A stretch of 32,310 bases of DNA from Cytophagaceae bacterium (GTDB lineage: Bacteria > Bacteroidota > Bacteroidia > Cytophagales > Spirosomataceae), in contig JAJAZB010000314.1 of the NCBI GenBank assembly GCA_026785975.1, positions 1-32,310 on the forward strand, read 5' to 3'. Positions within the stretch are counted from its first letter, which is position 1. Each line of letters opens with the position of its first letter. Shown one piece after another: positions 1 through 7,395 of the stretch. The notes under the pieces were generated by a model that ran no database searches, was not told the DNA's origin, and worked only from the letters and a program-made list of their open reading frames with translations. The position numbers and the translations under genes are program-made.

Positions 1-266
1 CCATTCACGAAGATGTAATTCGTTCGGGCGGGCCGATTTGTTTCGCGCAAATGATTATAAACGGGCAGACGTACCGGGCGTATCGGTTGGTTGTTGAATA
101 ATTCCGGCAGCAGTTCAAAAGTCGCTTTAGTCCCATAAGGAATGGCATCCTGATTGCTGTACGTGGGGCGCCAGTCAAGAGGTTTTGGCCGGTAATATTC
201 CACCATTACGAAGGCCAACGTCGTTAGGCCGAGCAGAATGTGGTATTTAGTTGACGAATTTTTCAA
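1..266 (-). CDS. DUF4350-type membrane-anchored protein, N-terminal part only
   Basis: The minus strand reads open from a TTG at 266 to the window edge, so only about 88 N-terminal residues are visible. They show a short basic start (KNSSTKYH), one hydrophobic segment (about residues 9-21) and then the sequence YYRPKPLDWRPTYS, followed by PYGTKATFELLPELF. That pattern is typical of the Bacteroidetes DUF4350 proteins encoded right after DUF4129 genes, usually ahead of MoxR-type ATPase and DUF58 genes. The function is unknown; these operons are thought to serve the cell envelope. The start lies 10 nt after the DUF4129 stop, so the two are probably co-translated. There is no ATG nearby, so the TTG start is a best guess. 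The family call comes from residue pattern and gene order, not from an alignment. Confidence 0.6.
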   Translation of the reverse strand, partial: MKNSSTKYHILLGLTTLAFVMVEYYRPKPLDWRPTYSNQDAIPYGTKATFELLPELFNNQPIRPVRLPVYNHLRETNRPARTNYIFVN

Positions 267-276
267 CGTAAAAAAG

Positions 277-996
277 TTAACGTCGTACCGCCGACAAGGT
301 TTGTTCAAAGGCTTCAAAACCCCGGCGTATTCCCTCAAACTGGGCCGATTCGAGCGGAAAGCCACCATACCAAACGTACTCGAATTGGGCCGTAATGCGC
401 TCAAAATCGGGGCGGAGCGTCTTGGGTTTTAACTCATCGACGTACGCACGATTGGTCTTATTCGGCTGCCAGTCAATCAAAGCCTGATCCGTCAGGGTTT
501 TCAGGGTTTTCAAATAATAAAGCCGCACGGCCAGTCGAAACTGTTCACGTGAACGTGCCGTGGCGATTTCTTCGTCAAAAGCAATGGCGTGAATGTTATC
601 GGTTTCAAGTGAATAAGGCACCTGAGATTCAGCCGCGCCGCGCCGCCATAGGCCCATTTTATCCATACCCAGCAATTTAAACGCAACAAATACGGCCACC
701 CCAACGACAAGGGCGATTGTCAACCAATCCCGGGTCGTTTCAAACTCCGGGTTGTACAACCAATCCTTAATCCAGCGCAGAAAACGCATTAACAACTGGC
801 CCAGGAAGCTATCCGCCGGTTGAATGTCCTGTCCGTATTGGTAAGCCCGGTCGTTGTACAGGCGCTCCCAAGTCGCCGCATCGGGACGGCGCACCATAAT
901 CGGGGAGCGGTCTGACGGCAGGGGTGGCACCGTAGCCTCACCACCCGTCACGACGAACAACAGCAGGATAAATAGTTTAATAATCGGCTTCATCAT
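277..996 (-). CDS. DUF4129 domain-containing protein
   Basis: A 239-residue protein with an N-terminal signal peptide (KPIIKLFILLLFVVTGGEA), a periplasmic stretch of about 65 residues, one membrane helix (LTIALVVGVAVFVAFKLLG, roughly residues 91-109) and a cytosolic C-terminal domain. The C-terminal part (LAVRLYYLKTLKTL, then DWQPNKTNRAYVDEL, ending in FEYVWYGGFPL) is the DUF4129 signature. No enzymatic role is known. In Bacteroidetes it usually sits between a SpoIIM-like gene and DUF4350, as here. Two adjacent ATGs (996 and 993) could each start it. The 215-nt spacer from the preceding gene is filled by the inverted heptad repeats described at 1007-1225, which is unusual for an otherwise tightly packed operon. 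Confidence 0.8.
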   Translation of the reverse strand: MMKPIIKLFILLLFVVTGGEATVPPLPSDRSPIMVRRPDAATWERLYNDRAYQYGQDIQPADSFLGQLLMRFLRWIKDWLYNPEFETTRDWLTIALVVGVAVFVAFKLLGMDKMGLWRRGAAESQVPYSLETDNIHAIAFDEEIATARSREQFRLAVRLYYLKTLKTLTDQALIDWQPNKTNRAYVDELKPKTLRPDFERITAQFEYVWYGGFPLESAQFEGIRRGFEAFEQTLSAVRR

Positions 997-1006
997 GGAA
1001 TAGCTA

Positions 1007-1225
1007 AGAATAGTGGATAGAGGAAAGAGGTTAGATTTTTATTTTACTCTATCCTCTATCTGTATTGGGTCACGAGGTTGTACCCGAAACTTTGCCAAAG
1101 TTTTAGAACCGGGGCGCGTAGCCTTTGGCAAAGTTGGCGCAATCTAACCAGTGTATAACCTCGTGAACCAATACATCTATCCTCTATTCTCTAACCTCTG
1201 TCCTCTCCCCTCTATTCTCTATTTT
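1007..1225. repeat. Inverted heptad-repeat arms in an intergenic spacer
   Basis: The left arm (1007-1034) is four 7-nt units: AGAATAG TGGATAG, then AGGAAAG AGGTTAG. The right arm (1177-1225) is seven units: CTATCCT CTATTCT, CTAACCT CTGTCCT, CTCCCCT CTATTCT, CTATTTT. The arms are largely complementary, so the spacer can fold into one long hairpin. The right arm runs into the membrane-protein gene and supplies its last codons (ENRE and the TAG stop at 1212-1214). The left arm begins 10 nt outside the DUF4129 start codon. Confidence 0.75.
1062..1174. repeat. Nested inverted repeat with AACTTTGCCAAAGTT palindrome
   Basis: Inside the heptad arms lies a second inverted repeat: 1062-1083 pairs with 1153-1174 (20 of 22 positions complementary). 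Within that, a third pair (1088-1100 and 1123-1135, AACTTTGCCAAAG, perfect over 13 nt) carries the near-palindrome AACTTTGCCAAAGTT. The same palindrome with matching flanks recurs at 3989-4036, so it looks like a dispersed repeat inserted into this spacer. Confidence 0.7.
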
Positions 1226-2117
1226 CTTCTTCGTCATGGGTTGTCGTTAAACGTTGGGGAGCCTGGCCAATCTGCCCGATGTCATTTAAAAGCCCTACCC
1301 CTTCTTTTTTCTCGACCAAATTGTAGTACTGAAAAGCAACAGCGAGCACGACCAGCGATTGTAACAACACGGTACCCACGGTTGAAATCATGGTTGTGAT
1401 AATAAAGCCAATCGTCAAATCGCCGGGTAAGACCTGGAACATTTTCAACATCGAGAGAATACCCGCTGGCAACTGAAAAACGTAGCCGACGATGGCCGCA
1501 ATGAAATACGTGACAATCAGTATCCCAAACGTGGACCACCATTTTCCCGAGATCAAATTGAAGGGCCGACTGAGCGCGGTGCCCAAAGACGCATTTTCCT
1601 GAACAAGCACCATGAAACTTAAGGAAAGCACGACGCTGATGTAGATACCTGGGAAAAACAAGAGAAACAACCCGATCACAGTCAGGCATAAAGACACGAG
1701 GGCCAGACCAAAGCCAGACAGGAGATGCTGACGAACCCGCTGCCAAACCTGGGCTACCGCCGGGGGGCGATTACCGGCCACCTCGTATTCAACCAGAAAG
1801 GCGCAAACCGTCAGCGTCATCATAATTCCCGACAGCGCCGTTAAGCCCAGCAATACCCAATAATCGGGCGAGAAGAATTGACTGTAAATTTGGGACATTG
1901 GGTTTGTACGCTGGCCCGAACTGGGATTGGGCCCCAGCAAGGAAAACAGTTTGGATTGGTACAAACCACCAACCACGCCCGCGACCAGGGCAATCGGAAC
2001 GACCAGATAAACCAGGCACGTAATCAGGGGTTTGGCGTTCTGAACGGCAAACTGAAACGTCGCGTTAATTTTTTGGCCGAAATCTCGTTCCCGGCGTAGT
2101 TCAATGGGGGGATTCAT
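1212..2117 (-). CDS. Multi-pass membrane protein of the SpoIIM/DUF4129 operon
   Basis: A 301-residue integral membrane protein with about six hydrophobic segments, among them LITCLVYLVVPIALVAGVVG, YWVLLGLTALSGIMMTLTV, LVSLCLTVIGLFLLFFPGIY, WWSTFGILIVTYFIAAIVGY and TVLLQSLVVLAVAFQYY, and a short charged cytosolic tail. The motif GIYISVVLSLSFMVLVQE followed by a LSRPFNLISGKWW-like segment resembles the family sometimes labelled glycerophosphoryl-diester phosphodiesterase membrane domain; no catalytic residues are evident and the function is unknown. The ATG at 2117 gives MNPPIELRRERDFG; the longer reading frame upstream lies inside the SpoIIM gene and is a shadow. It overlaps the SpoIIM gene by 17 nt, implying translational coupling. 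Its final codons are made of the heptad repeat. Confidence 0.7.
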   Translation of the reverse strand: MNPPIELRRERDFGQKINATFQFAVQNAKPLITCLVYLVVPIALVAGVVGGLYQSKLFSLLGPNPSSGQRTNPMSQIYSQFFSPDYWVLLGLTALSGIMMTLTVCAFLVEYEVAGNRPPAVAQVWQRVRQHLLSGFGLALVSLCLTVIGLFLLFFPGIYISVVLSLSFMVLVQENASLGTALSRPFNLISGKWWSTFGILIVTYFIAAIVGYVFQLPAGILSMLKMFQVLPGDLTIGFIITTMISTVGTVLLQSLVVLAVAFQYYNLVEKKEGVGLLNDIGQIGQAPQRLTTTHDEEENRE

Positions 2118-3066
2118 GGGATGGTGGGGAGGAATGGTTGAGTTGAATGGGGTAAAGCACAAAATACCAGACAATAAACAGCGCCGATGCGGCAATAATA
2201 CTGCCGCTGACGGCCCAATGCAGCGGCAAACGCGTAACAAAACTCTCCAGAAAACCCGCCGTGATAAAAATGGGCACCAGGCCAACGGCAATTTTCATCC
2301 CCTGTTTAGCTCCTTTTTGAAACGAATATAGCCGGGGGTACGTACCGGGAAACAACAAGCTGTTGCCCATCACCAACCCGGCGCAACCCGCGATGACGAT
2401 GGCCGAAATTTCGAGGGTACCATGAATCCATATTGTGAGGGCCGAGGTGAGGAGTAGCCCTTTTTGGTAGAAAAAAGCCTGAAAAGCGCCCAACATCACA
2501 CCGTTCTGAAACAACACCCAGACCGTTCCGACCGAGAAAAGGGCACCCAGCACGAAGGCGATAAAGGCCACCCGGATGTTGTTGAACGTAATGGCCAGAA
2601 ACATCAGCGAGGCGTTATTGCTTTTATAAACGGCCATCGGGTCGCCCCGTTCAATGTTTTCCAACGTTTGGTTGACGTAGGCATCACCCAAAATCAGGCG
2701 CACAAACGTGTCGTCGTGCAAAGCAGACACGGCACCCAGCGCGGTGGCCGCCAAAAAAATCAGGAACGAAATCAGGAGCTGCCGGTGGGAGGATTGAAAT
2801 AATCGGGGAAGTTCTTCCCGCCAAAACCGGGCAAAGCGCCCCCGCTCTTCGCGACGGTTCCGGTAGATTTGCTGATGAAAACGGGCGGTCAGGGTGTTGA
2901 GGTACCGCGTGACGGGCGCACCGGGGTAAAACGTCCGCGCGTAGGCCAAATCATCGGTCAGTTCCACGAAACGCTCCGACAGCACGTTGGGGTCCGTCGC
3001 CCGCGCATCCTGCTCGATGGTTTTCCACTTGTCGGCATTCTGACGAATAAAAACAGCTTCACGCAT
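2101..3066 (-). CDS. SpoIIM-like (stage II sporulation protein M family) membrane protein
   Basis: A 321-residue protein. The first 115 residues are charged and predicted cytosolic (REAVFIRQNADKWKTIE). They are followed by several membrane helices, including LLISFLIFLAATALGAVSAL, a long IRVAFIAFVLGALFSVGTVW segment and ALFIVWYFVLYPIQL. The stretches GAFQAFFYQKGL and WIHGTLEISAIVIAGCAGL, with the conserved HGxxE, are the hallmark of the SpoIIM/DUF95 family. The organism need not sporulate: this family is widespread in non-sporulating Bacteroidetes, where its role is unclear. I chose the ATG at 3066 (MREAVF), which has a purine-rich GGAG just upstream, over an in-frame start at 3099. It appears to be the first gene of the minus-strand envelope operon. 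Confidence 0.82.
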   Translation of the reverse strand: MREAVFIRQNADKWKTIEQDARATDPNVLSERFVELTDDLAYARTFYPGAPVTRYLNTLTARFHQQIYRNRREERGRFARFWREELPRLFQSSHRQLLISFLIFLAATALGAVSALHDDTFVRLILGDAYVNQTLENIERGDPMAVYKSNNASLMFLAITFNNIRVAFIAFVLGALFSVGTVWVLFQNGVMLGAFQAFFYQKGLLLTSALTIWIHGTLEISAIVIAGCAGLVMGNSLLFPGTYPRLYSFQKGAKQGMKIAVGLVPIFITAGFLESFVTRLPLHWAVSGSIIAASALFIVWYFVLYPIQLNHSSPPSHESPH

Positions 3067-3100
3067 GGAGGAGAAAACAACTTTTGGTAGTGGAATCAAA

Positions 3101-3155
3101 AAGTTGATACTGAAGCAGGATCAACTTGGATAGACAGTTTTTAACTACAAAGATG
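3101..3155 (-). promoter_or_regulatory. Possible promoter and leader hairpin of the SpoIIM operon
   Basis: On the minus strand an 8-nt inverted repeat (AAGTTGAT at 3101-3108, ATCAACTT at 3120-3127) sits in the presumed leader. The octamer CATCTTTG (3148-3155) resembles the Bacteroidetes -7 element TAnnTTTG with one mismatch. No convincing TTG at -33 was found, so the promoter call is weak. Confidence 0.3.
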
Positions 3156-3197
3156 CGAATCAACTATTTGTTTTCCAGAGTCCTGAACAACGCTCAA

Positions 3198-3902
3198 TCA
3201 TTCCCTCGTCGGCACATCCCCGTAGGCATGAATCTTCCCGCAAATTAAGCGTAGCGAACTTTCCAGGTCGCCACCGGCCGTCCTAAACGAATCGGCATCG
3301 ATGGTCAGCGGCGCACCGAGTACCACGAGCGGAGCGCCATATTCCGGGCAGCGAATGGCCTGCTCCAGGCTTAGCCCACCAACCGCCTGCACCGGAACGC
3401 GCACGGCCTGAACCACTTCGCGGAGCTGGTCGAGCGGGCTGGGCATCCGGTGGCCCCGGGCCGCAATTCCCCGGCGCTCGTCGTAGCCGATGTGGTGAAT
3501 CACGAAATCACAACCCAGGTCTTCGAGCCATTTGGCCCCTTCGATCATGTCGGGGCAAACCATGTTGTCGCCCATGACCTGAACCCCGAAATCACGACCA
3601 GCCTTCACAACGCATTTGATGGTTTCGGCGTGGGCGCGGGCCATGACCACCACGTGCGTGGCCCCGGCTTTGGCCATCATCTCGACCTCCAGATACCCAC
3701 CATCCATGGTTTTGAGGTCGGCCACGATGGGCACGTTCGGGAAGGCTTCCCGCAGTTTCCGAACGCCGTGCAACCCTTCGGCGAGAATCAGCGGTGTGCC
3801 CGCTTCCAGCCAATCGACCCCCGCCCGCATAGCCATCGCGGCGGTTTCGAGGGCTTCGTCGATGCTGGTTAGGTCCAGTGAAATTTGAACGATGGGTTTC
3901 AT
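3198..3902 (-). CDS. 3-hexulose-6-phosphate synthase / 3-keto-L-gulonate-6-phosphate decarboxylase family protein
   Basis: A 234-residue single-domain TIM-barrel enzyme of the orotidine-5'-phosphate decarboxylase superfamily. The DxKxxD motif of the family is seen as D62, K64 and D67 in VADLKTMDGG. Further matches are VDWLEAGTPLI near the N-terminus, the phosphate-binding segments QAVGGLSLEQA and VVLGAPLT, and FVIHHIGYDER. Members either condense formaldehyde with ribulose 5-phosphate or decarboxylate 3-keto-L-gulonate 6-phosphate; sequence reading alone does not settle which. No partner phosphohexulose isomerase or ascorbate-pathway gene is adjacent, so the substrate is open. I chose the ATG at 3902 (MKPIVQISLD) because the family begins there; the in-frame extension to 4025 runs through a repeat element and has no family support. 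Confidence 0.75.
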   Translation of the reverse strand: MKPIVQISLDLTSIDEALETAAMAMRAGVDWLEAGTPLILAEGLHGVRKLREAFPNVPIVADLKTMDGGYLEVEMMAKAGATHVVVMARAHAETIKCVVKAGRDFGVQVMGDNMVCPDMIEGAKWLEDLGCDFVIHHIGYDERRGIAARGHRMPSPLDQLREVVQAVRVPVQAVGGLSLEQAIRCPEYGAPLVVLGAPLTIDADSFRTAGGDLESSLRLICGKIHAYGDVPTRE

Positions 3903-3988
3903 GAAAACAGAGGGTATGGTTTTCGGAAAATCGACTCCGGGCCGACTGATGCGCAACGGTCTCCGATTTACTACTCTTTTTTGTAATC

Positions 3989-4036
3989 GTACCTGAAACT
4001 TTGGTAAAGTTTTGAACTTTGCCAAAGTTGACGCGT
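3989..4036. repeat. Second copy of the AACTTTGNNAAAGTT dispersed palindrome
   Basis: AACTTTGGTAAAGTT (3997-4011) and AACTTTGCCAAAGTT (4015-4029) lie side by side. The left flank GTACCTGAAACTTTGG matches GTACCCGAAACTTTGC at 1080-1095, and the right flank AAAGTTGACGC matches AAAGTTGGCGC at 1130-1140. It lies in the divergent spacer between the hexulose-phosphate-synthase-like gene and the phosphatase gene. Immediately after it, TAGTTTTTAAAAAACTA (4039-4055) is another near-palindrome directly before the phosphatase start codon. Confidence 0.65.
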
Positions 4037-4059
4037 CATAGTTTTTAAAAAACTATTTT

Positions 4060-5454
4060 ATGAACCTTCTATTTAAGCACACCGCCTGGTTTTCCTGTAT
4101 TTTCTTTACGTTGCTTATCCCGGCCGGAGCCCAACACAAAGAATATCCGGCCTCGGCCTACCCCGACCGGTTGATCCTGGGCTGGCAGGAATCACCCGCC
4201 GTTTCGCAATCGGTCAATTGGCGAACGGATTCGACCGTCGTGAACGCCGTTGGGGCCATTGCCGAAGCCGATCCTTCCCCCGATTTTGTCAAAACGGCCA
4301 CGCTCGTACCCGCCACAACGGAGTCCGTTTTGATTGAAGGCAAGCGGGTGCAGTACCATGCCGTGCATTTCAAAAACCTGAAACCAGGAACGCAGTACGG
4401 CTACCGCGTGGGCGACGGTACGCACTGGAGCGAGTGGTTTCATTTTAAAACCGCCCGGAATCGCCCGGCTCCGTTCTCGTTTTTGTACTTCGGCGACGCC
4501 CAGAACGACATTCGCTCGCTGTGGTCGCGGGCCATTCGGGGGGCGTATTCCGCCTTGCCCAACGTACAGTTTATGCTTCACGCCGGTGACCTCATCAACA
4601 ACGCCAACGCCGACTGGCAGTGGGGCGAGTGGTTTGAGGCCGGTGGCTGGATCAACGGCATGGTGCCGACCCTGGCCACGCCCGGCAATCACGAGTATTT
4701 TGCGGATAAAAGCGGGCAGCGTCGCGTTTCTCAGCACTGGCGGCCTTCGTTTGTGCTCCCGGAAAATGGCCCCGACCGCTTGAAGGAAACGGCCTATTTC
4801 TTTGATTATCAGGGCGTTCGTTTTATATCCTTGGATTCGCAGGCCGCTCTGCTCGATTCGACCACCCTGAATCAGCAAGCCGATTGGTTGCTGCGGGTGC
4901 TGGCCGCGAATCCCGCCCGCTGGACGGTTGTCATGCACCACCACCCCATTTTTTCGACGGCTAGCGGGCGGGATAACGACGAATGGCGGAATCGGATGGA
5001 GCCGATTTACCGAAAATACGGCGTCGATCTGGTCTTGCAGGGCCACGACCACACCTACGGCCGGGGCTTGAATATGCCACTGGGCACGAGCCGTAAAAAT
5101 CCCGACGGTCCCGTTTACGTGGTATCCGTAAGTGGCCCCAAAATGTACACCATCGACTTGCAGAACTGGATGGATCGGGCGGCTTCGAATACGCAACTGT
5201 ACCAGACTATTTCGGTGGATGGCGACAAACTTTCCTACCAGGCCTTTACCGTAACGGGCCAACGCTACGATGCGTTTGAACTGATTAAAAACCGGAATGG
5301 CCGCAACACCCTCAACGACCAGGCACCGACGCTGCCGCCCGAGCGGCTCGATTTGCCCGCTGACGCGCAGCGAACGTACAAACCGGCGCAGTTGCAGAAA
5401 TATAAAACCCGGTTTCAGGAATACAAAGCCCGGAAAGCAGCCGAAAAGAAGTAG
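4060..5454 (+). CDS. Secreted purple-acid-phosphatase-like metallophosphoesterase
   Basis: A 464-residue exported enzyme. A signal peptide (TAWFSCIFFTLLIPAGAQ) is followed by an N-terminal fibronectin-like domain (about residues 30-130, containing LKPGTQYGYRVGDG) and a calcineurin-like metallophosphatase domain. The metal-binding blocks are all visible: FGDAQND (about 144), HAGDLINN (about 175), GNHEY (about 208), MHHHPIF (about 292) and GHDHTYGRG (about 327). Such proteins hydrolyse phosphate monoesters or diesters in the periplasm or outside the cell; the substrate cannot be read here. The C-terminal 60 residues are a lysine/proline-rich tail without recognisable domain. It is transcribed away from its neighbour on the left and looks monocistronic, followed by a 154-nt spacer before recJ. 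Confidence 0.88.
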   Translation: MNLLFKHTAWFSCIFFTLLIPAGAQHKEYPASAYPDRLILGWQESPAVSQSVNWRTDSTVVNAVGAIAEADPSPDFVKTATLVPATTESVLIEGKRVQYHAVHFKNLKPGTQYGYRVGDGTHWSEWFHFKTARNRPAPFSFLYFGDAQNDIRSLWSRAIRGAYSALPNVQFMLHAGDLINNANADWQWGEWFEAGGWINGMVPTLATPGNHEYFADKSGQRRVSQHWRPSFVLPENGPDRLKETAYFFDYQGVRFISLDSQAALLDSTTLNQQADWLLRVLAANPARWTVVMHHHPIFSTASGRDNDEWRNRMEPIYRKYGVDLVLQGHDHTYGRGLNMPLGTSRKNPDGPVYVVSVSGPKMYTIDLQNWMDRAASNTQLYQTISVDGDKLSYQAFTVTGQRYDAFELIKNRNGRNTLNDQAPTLPPERLDLPADAQRTYKPAQLQKYKTRFQEYKARKAAEKK

Positions 5455-5608
5455 CGCCGCTCGGCCAACCTGACGATGGTCAGACGGAACGTCGGACCTG
5501 AAATCCCGGCCAGGAGAAGTAGTTTTTTTAGGGAAAATCCTAAACAGCCGCTCAGTAAATTAACGTTGCGGCTCCGCGATTTTTCTCTTTCTTCGTTACT
5601 TTGCGAAC

Positions 5609-7318
5609 ATGACCGAAAAACGCTGGCTCTACAAACCCCTCCCCCAATCGCCCGACGACCTGGCCTGCGTGGATAGCCTCTGCCTTTCACTCAACATTGA
5701 GGCCAGTCTGGCAACGATGCTCTGGCAGCGCGGAGTGACTTGTTTTGATGAAGCCCACTCGTTTTTTCGCCCCAGTCTCGACGGTCTGCACGACCCGTTT
5801 TTGATGCGCGACATGGACCGCGCCGTGGCCCGGCTCGAAGAGGCGTTTGGCAGTGGGGAGCGGATTTTGGTGTACGGCGATTACGACGTGGACGGCACGA
5901 CGTCGGTGGCGTTGTTTTACGGGTTTCTGAAAACCCTTTACGACGAGGTCGAATTTTACATTCCCGACCGCTACAAAGAAGGCTACGGCGTGCAACCGGC
6001 GGGCATCGAGTACGCCCGTGCCAATCGGTTTTCGCTCATCATCACGCTCGACTGCGGGATCAAATCGGTCGAGTTAATCGCTCTGGCGCAGGAGTACGGC
6101 ATTGACTTCATTATTTGCGACCACCACCGCCCCGGCTCCGACCTACCTCCCGCTGTGGCCGTGCTCGACCCCAAACGCGCCGACTGCGAATATCCCTACA
6201 AAGAACTGACGGGCTGCGGCGTAGGCTTCAAACTGCTCCAGGCGTTTTGCCAGAACAACAACATTCCGGCGACGCGGGCTTTTGAATACCTCGATCTGGT
6301 GGCCGTCAGTATTGCCGCCGACATCGTACCGATTACGGGCGAAAACCGGATTCTGGCGTTTTATGGCCTGAAACGGTTGAATGAAAGCCCCCGGCAGGGC
6401 TTGAAAGCCTTGATTAAAGTGGCGGGTTTCCAGAAAAATCTCGATATCTCGAATGTTGTCTTTGGCCTGGGACCCCGGATCAACGCGGCCGGGCGGGTCA
6501 AACACGCCAATGCTTCGGTGGAGTTGCTGCTCTGCGAGGATGAGGAAAAAGCCGATGGCTTTGCCCAGGTTATCAACGTCCACAACACCGACCGCCGCGA
6601 TTTCGACGTCCGCATCACCCAGGAAGCGCTGACGATGATCGAGTCGGACGGGTACATGAATTCGAAAAGTACGGTGTTGTACAAAAATGACTGGCACAAA
6701 GGCGTCATCGGAATTGTGGCCAGCCGCTGCATCGAAAAATACTACCGGCCCACCATCATCCTGACGGCCTCGCAGGATAAAGTCGCCGGTTCGGCGCGGT
6801 CGGTGGCCGGGTTCGACGTGTACGAGGCCATCGAAGAATGCGCCGATTTGCTGGAACAGTTCGGCGGACACATGTACGCCGCCGGGTTAACGCTGAAGGT
6901 CGAAAATGTTCCCGCGTTCCGGCAACGATTTGAAGAAGCCGTCACCCGCCGCCTTAAGCCCGACCAGCTTTTGCCGCTCATCGACGTGGATTTGCGCCTG
7001 CCGTTGGGGCAGATTTCCGAAAAGTTTTACCGGATTATGAATCAAATGGAGCCGTTTGGCCCACAAAATATGTCACCGGTATTCGTCGCCAAGCGGGTAA
7101 GGCTGCGCGGTTTGCCCCGGATTATGAAGGAAAAACACCTGCGCATCGACGTGGTTCAGGAGGGTTCACCGGTCTTTGCCGTGATTGGCTTCGGTATGGC
7201 GCATTTTTATGAATCATTATTGACCCATCCCACGTTTGATATTTGTTATCAACTCAGCATCAACGAATACAAAGGCCAGCGAACGCTGCAATTGATGCTG
7301 AGGGATATTAAATTTTAA
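5609..7318 (+). CDS. recJ: Single-stranded-DNA-specific exonuclease RecJ
   Basis: A 569-residue protein of normal length for RecJ, the 5'-3' ssDNA exonuclease of recombinational and mismatch repair. DHH-family motifs are complete: YGDYDVDGTTS (about residues 88-98), LDCGIKS, CDHHRPGSDLPPA (about 169) and GCGVGFKL. The DHHA1 region carries GPRINAAGR, GVIGIVASR and the GSARSVAGFDVYEAI to GGHMYAAGL blocks. A C-terminal OB-like domain is seen around RLRGLPRIMKEKHLRIDV. The ATG at 5609 is preceded by TTACTTTGCGAAC, a TAnnTTTG-like element so close to the start that the mRNA could have almost no leader. lptB follows in the same direction, separated only by a heptad hairpin. Confidence 0.95.
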   Translation: MTEKRWLYKPLPQSPDDLACVDSLCLSLNIEASLATMLWQRGVTCFDEAHSFFRPSLDGLHDPFLMRDMDRAVARLEEAFGSGERILVYGDYDVDGTTSVALFYGFLKTLYDEVEFYIPDRYKEGYGVQPAGIEYARANRFSLIITLDCGIKSVELIALAQEYGIDFIICDHHRPGSDLPPAVAVLDPKRADCEYPYKELTGCGVGFKLLQAFCQNNNIPATRAFEYLDLVAVSIAADIVPITGENRILAFYGLKRLNESPRQGLKALIKVAGFQKNLDISNVVFGLGPRINAAGRVKHANASVELLLCEDEEKADGFAQVINVHNTDRRDFDVRITQEALTMIESDGYMNSKSTVLYKNDWHKGVIGIVASRCIEKYYRPTIILTASQDKVAGSARSVAGFDVYEAIEECADLLEQFGGHMYAAGLTLKVENVPAFRQRFEEAVTRRLKPDQLLPLIDVDLRLPLGQISEKFYRIMNQMEPFGPQNMSPVFVAKRVRLRGLPRIMKEKHLRIDVVQEGSPVFAVIGFGMAHFYESLLTHPTFDICYQLSINEYKGQRTLQLMLRDIKF

Positions 7319-7391
7319 GGAGTGCGGGGTCAGGAGCGAGGAGTGAATTTAGCAACCTCCTCACTCTTCGCTCCTGACTCCTCACTCCTGA
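7318..7391. repeat. Inverted heptad-repeat hairpin between recJ and lptB
   Basis: The left arm starts with the last base of the recJ TAA stop: AGGAGTG CGGGGTC, then AGGAGCG AGGAGTG (7318-7345). The right arm (7357-7391) is CTCCTCA CTCTTCG, CTCCTGA CTCCTCA, CTCCTGA. Arms 7318-7347 and 7360-7389 are complementary at 26 of 30 positions. The lptB ATG follows at 7396. Essentially the whole intergenic spacer is this structure. Confidence 0.85.
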
Positions 7392-7395
7392 CCGA

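Noticed and set aside
4192-5262. 356-codon minus-strand open frame opposite the phosphatase gene
   Set aside because: It is a codon-bias shadow of a well-supported gene with complete metallophosphatase motifs; the antisense product resembles nothing.
6143-6871. 242-codon minus-strand open frame inside recJ
   Set aside because: It lies opposite the DHH/DHHA1 motifs of recJ and shows no features of its own.
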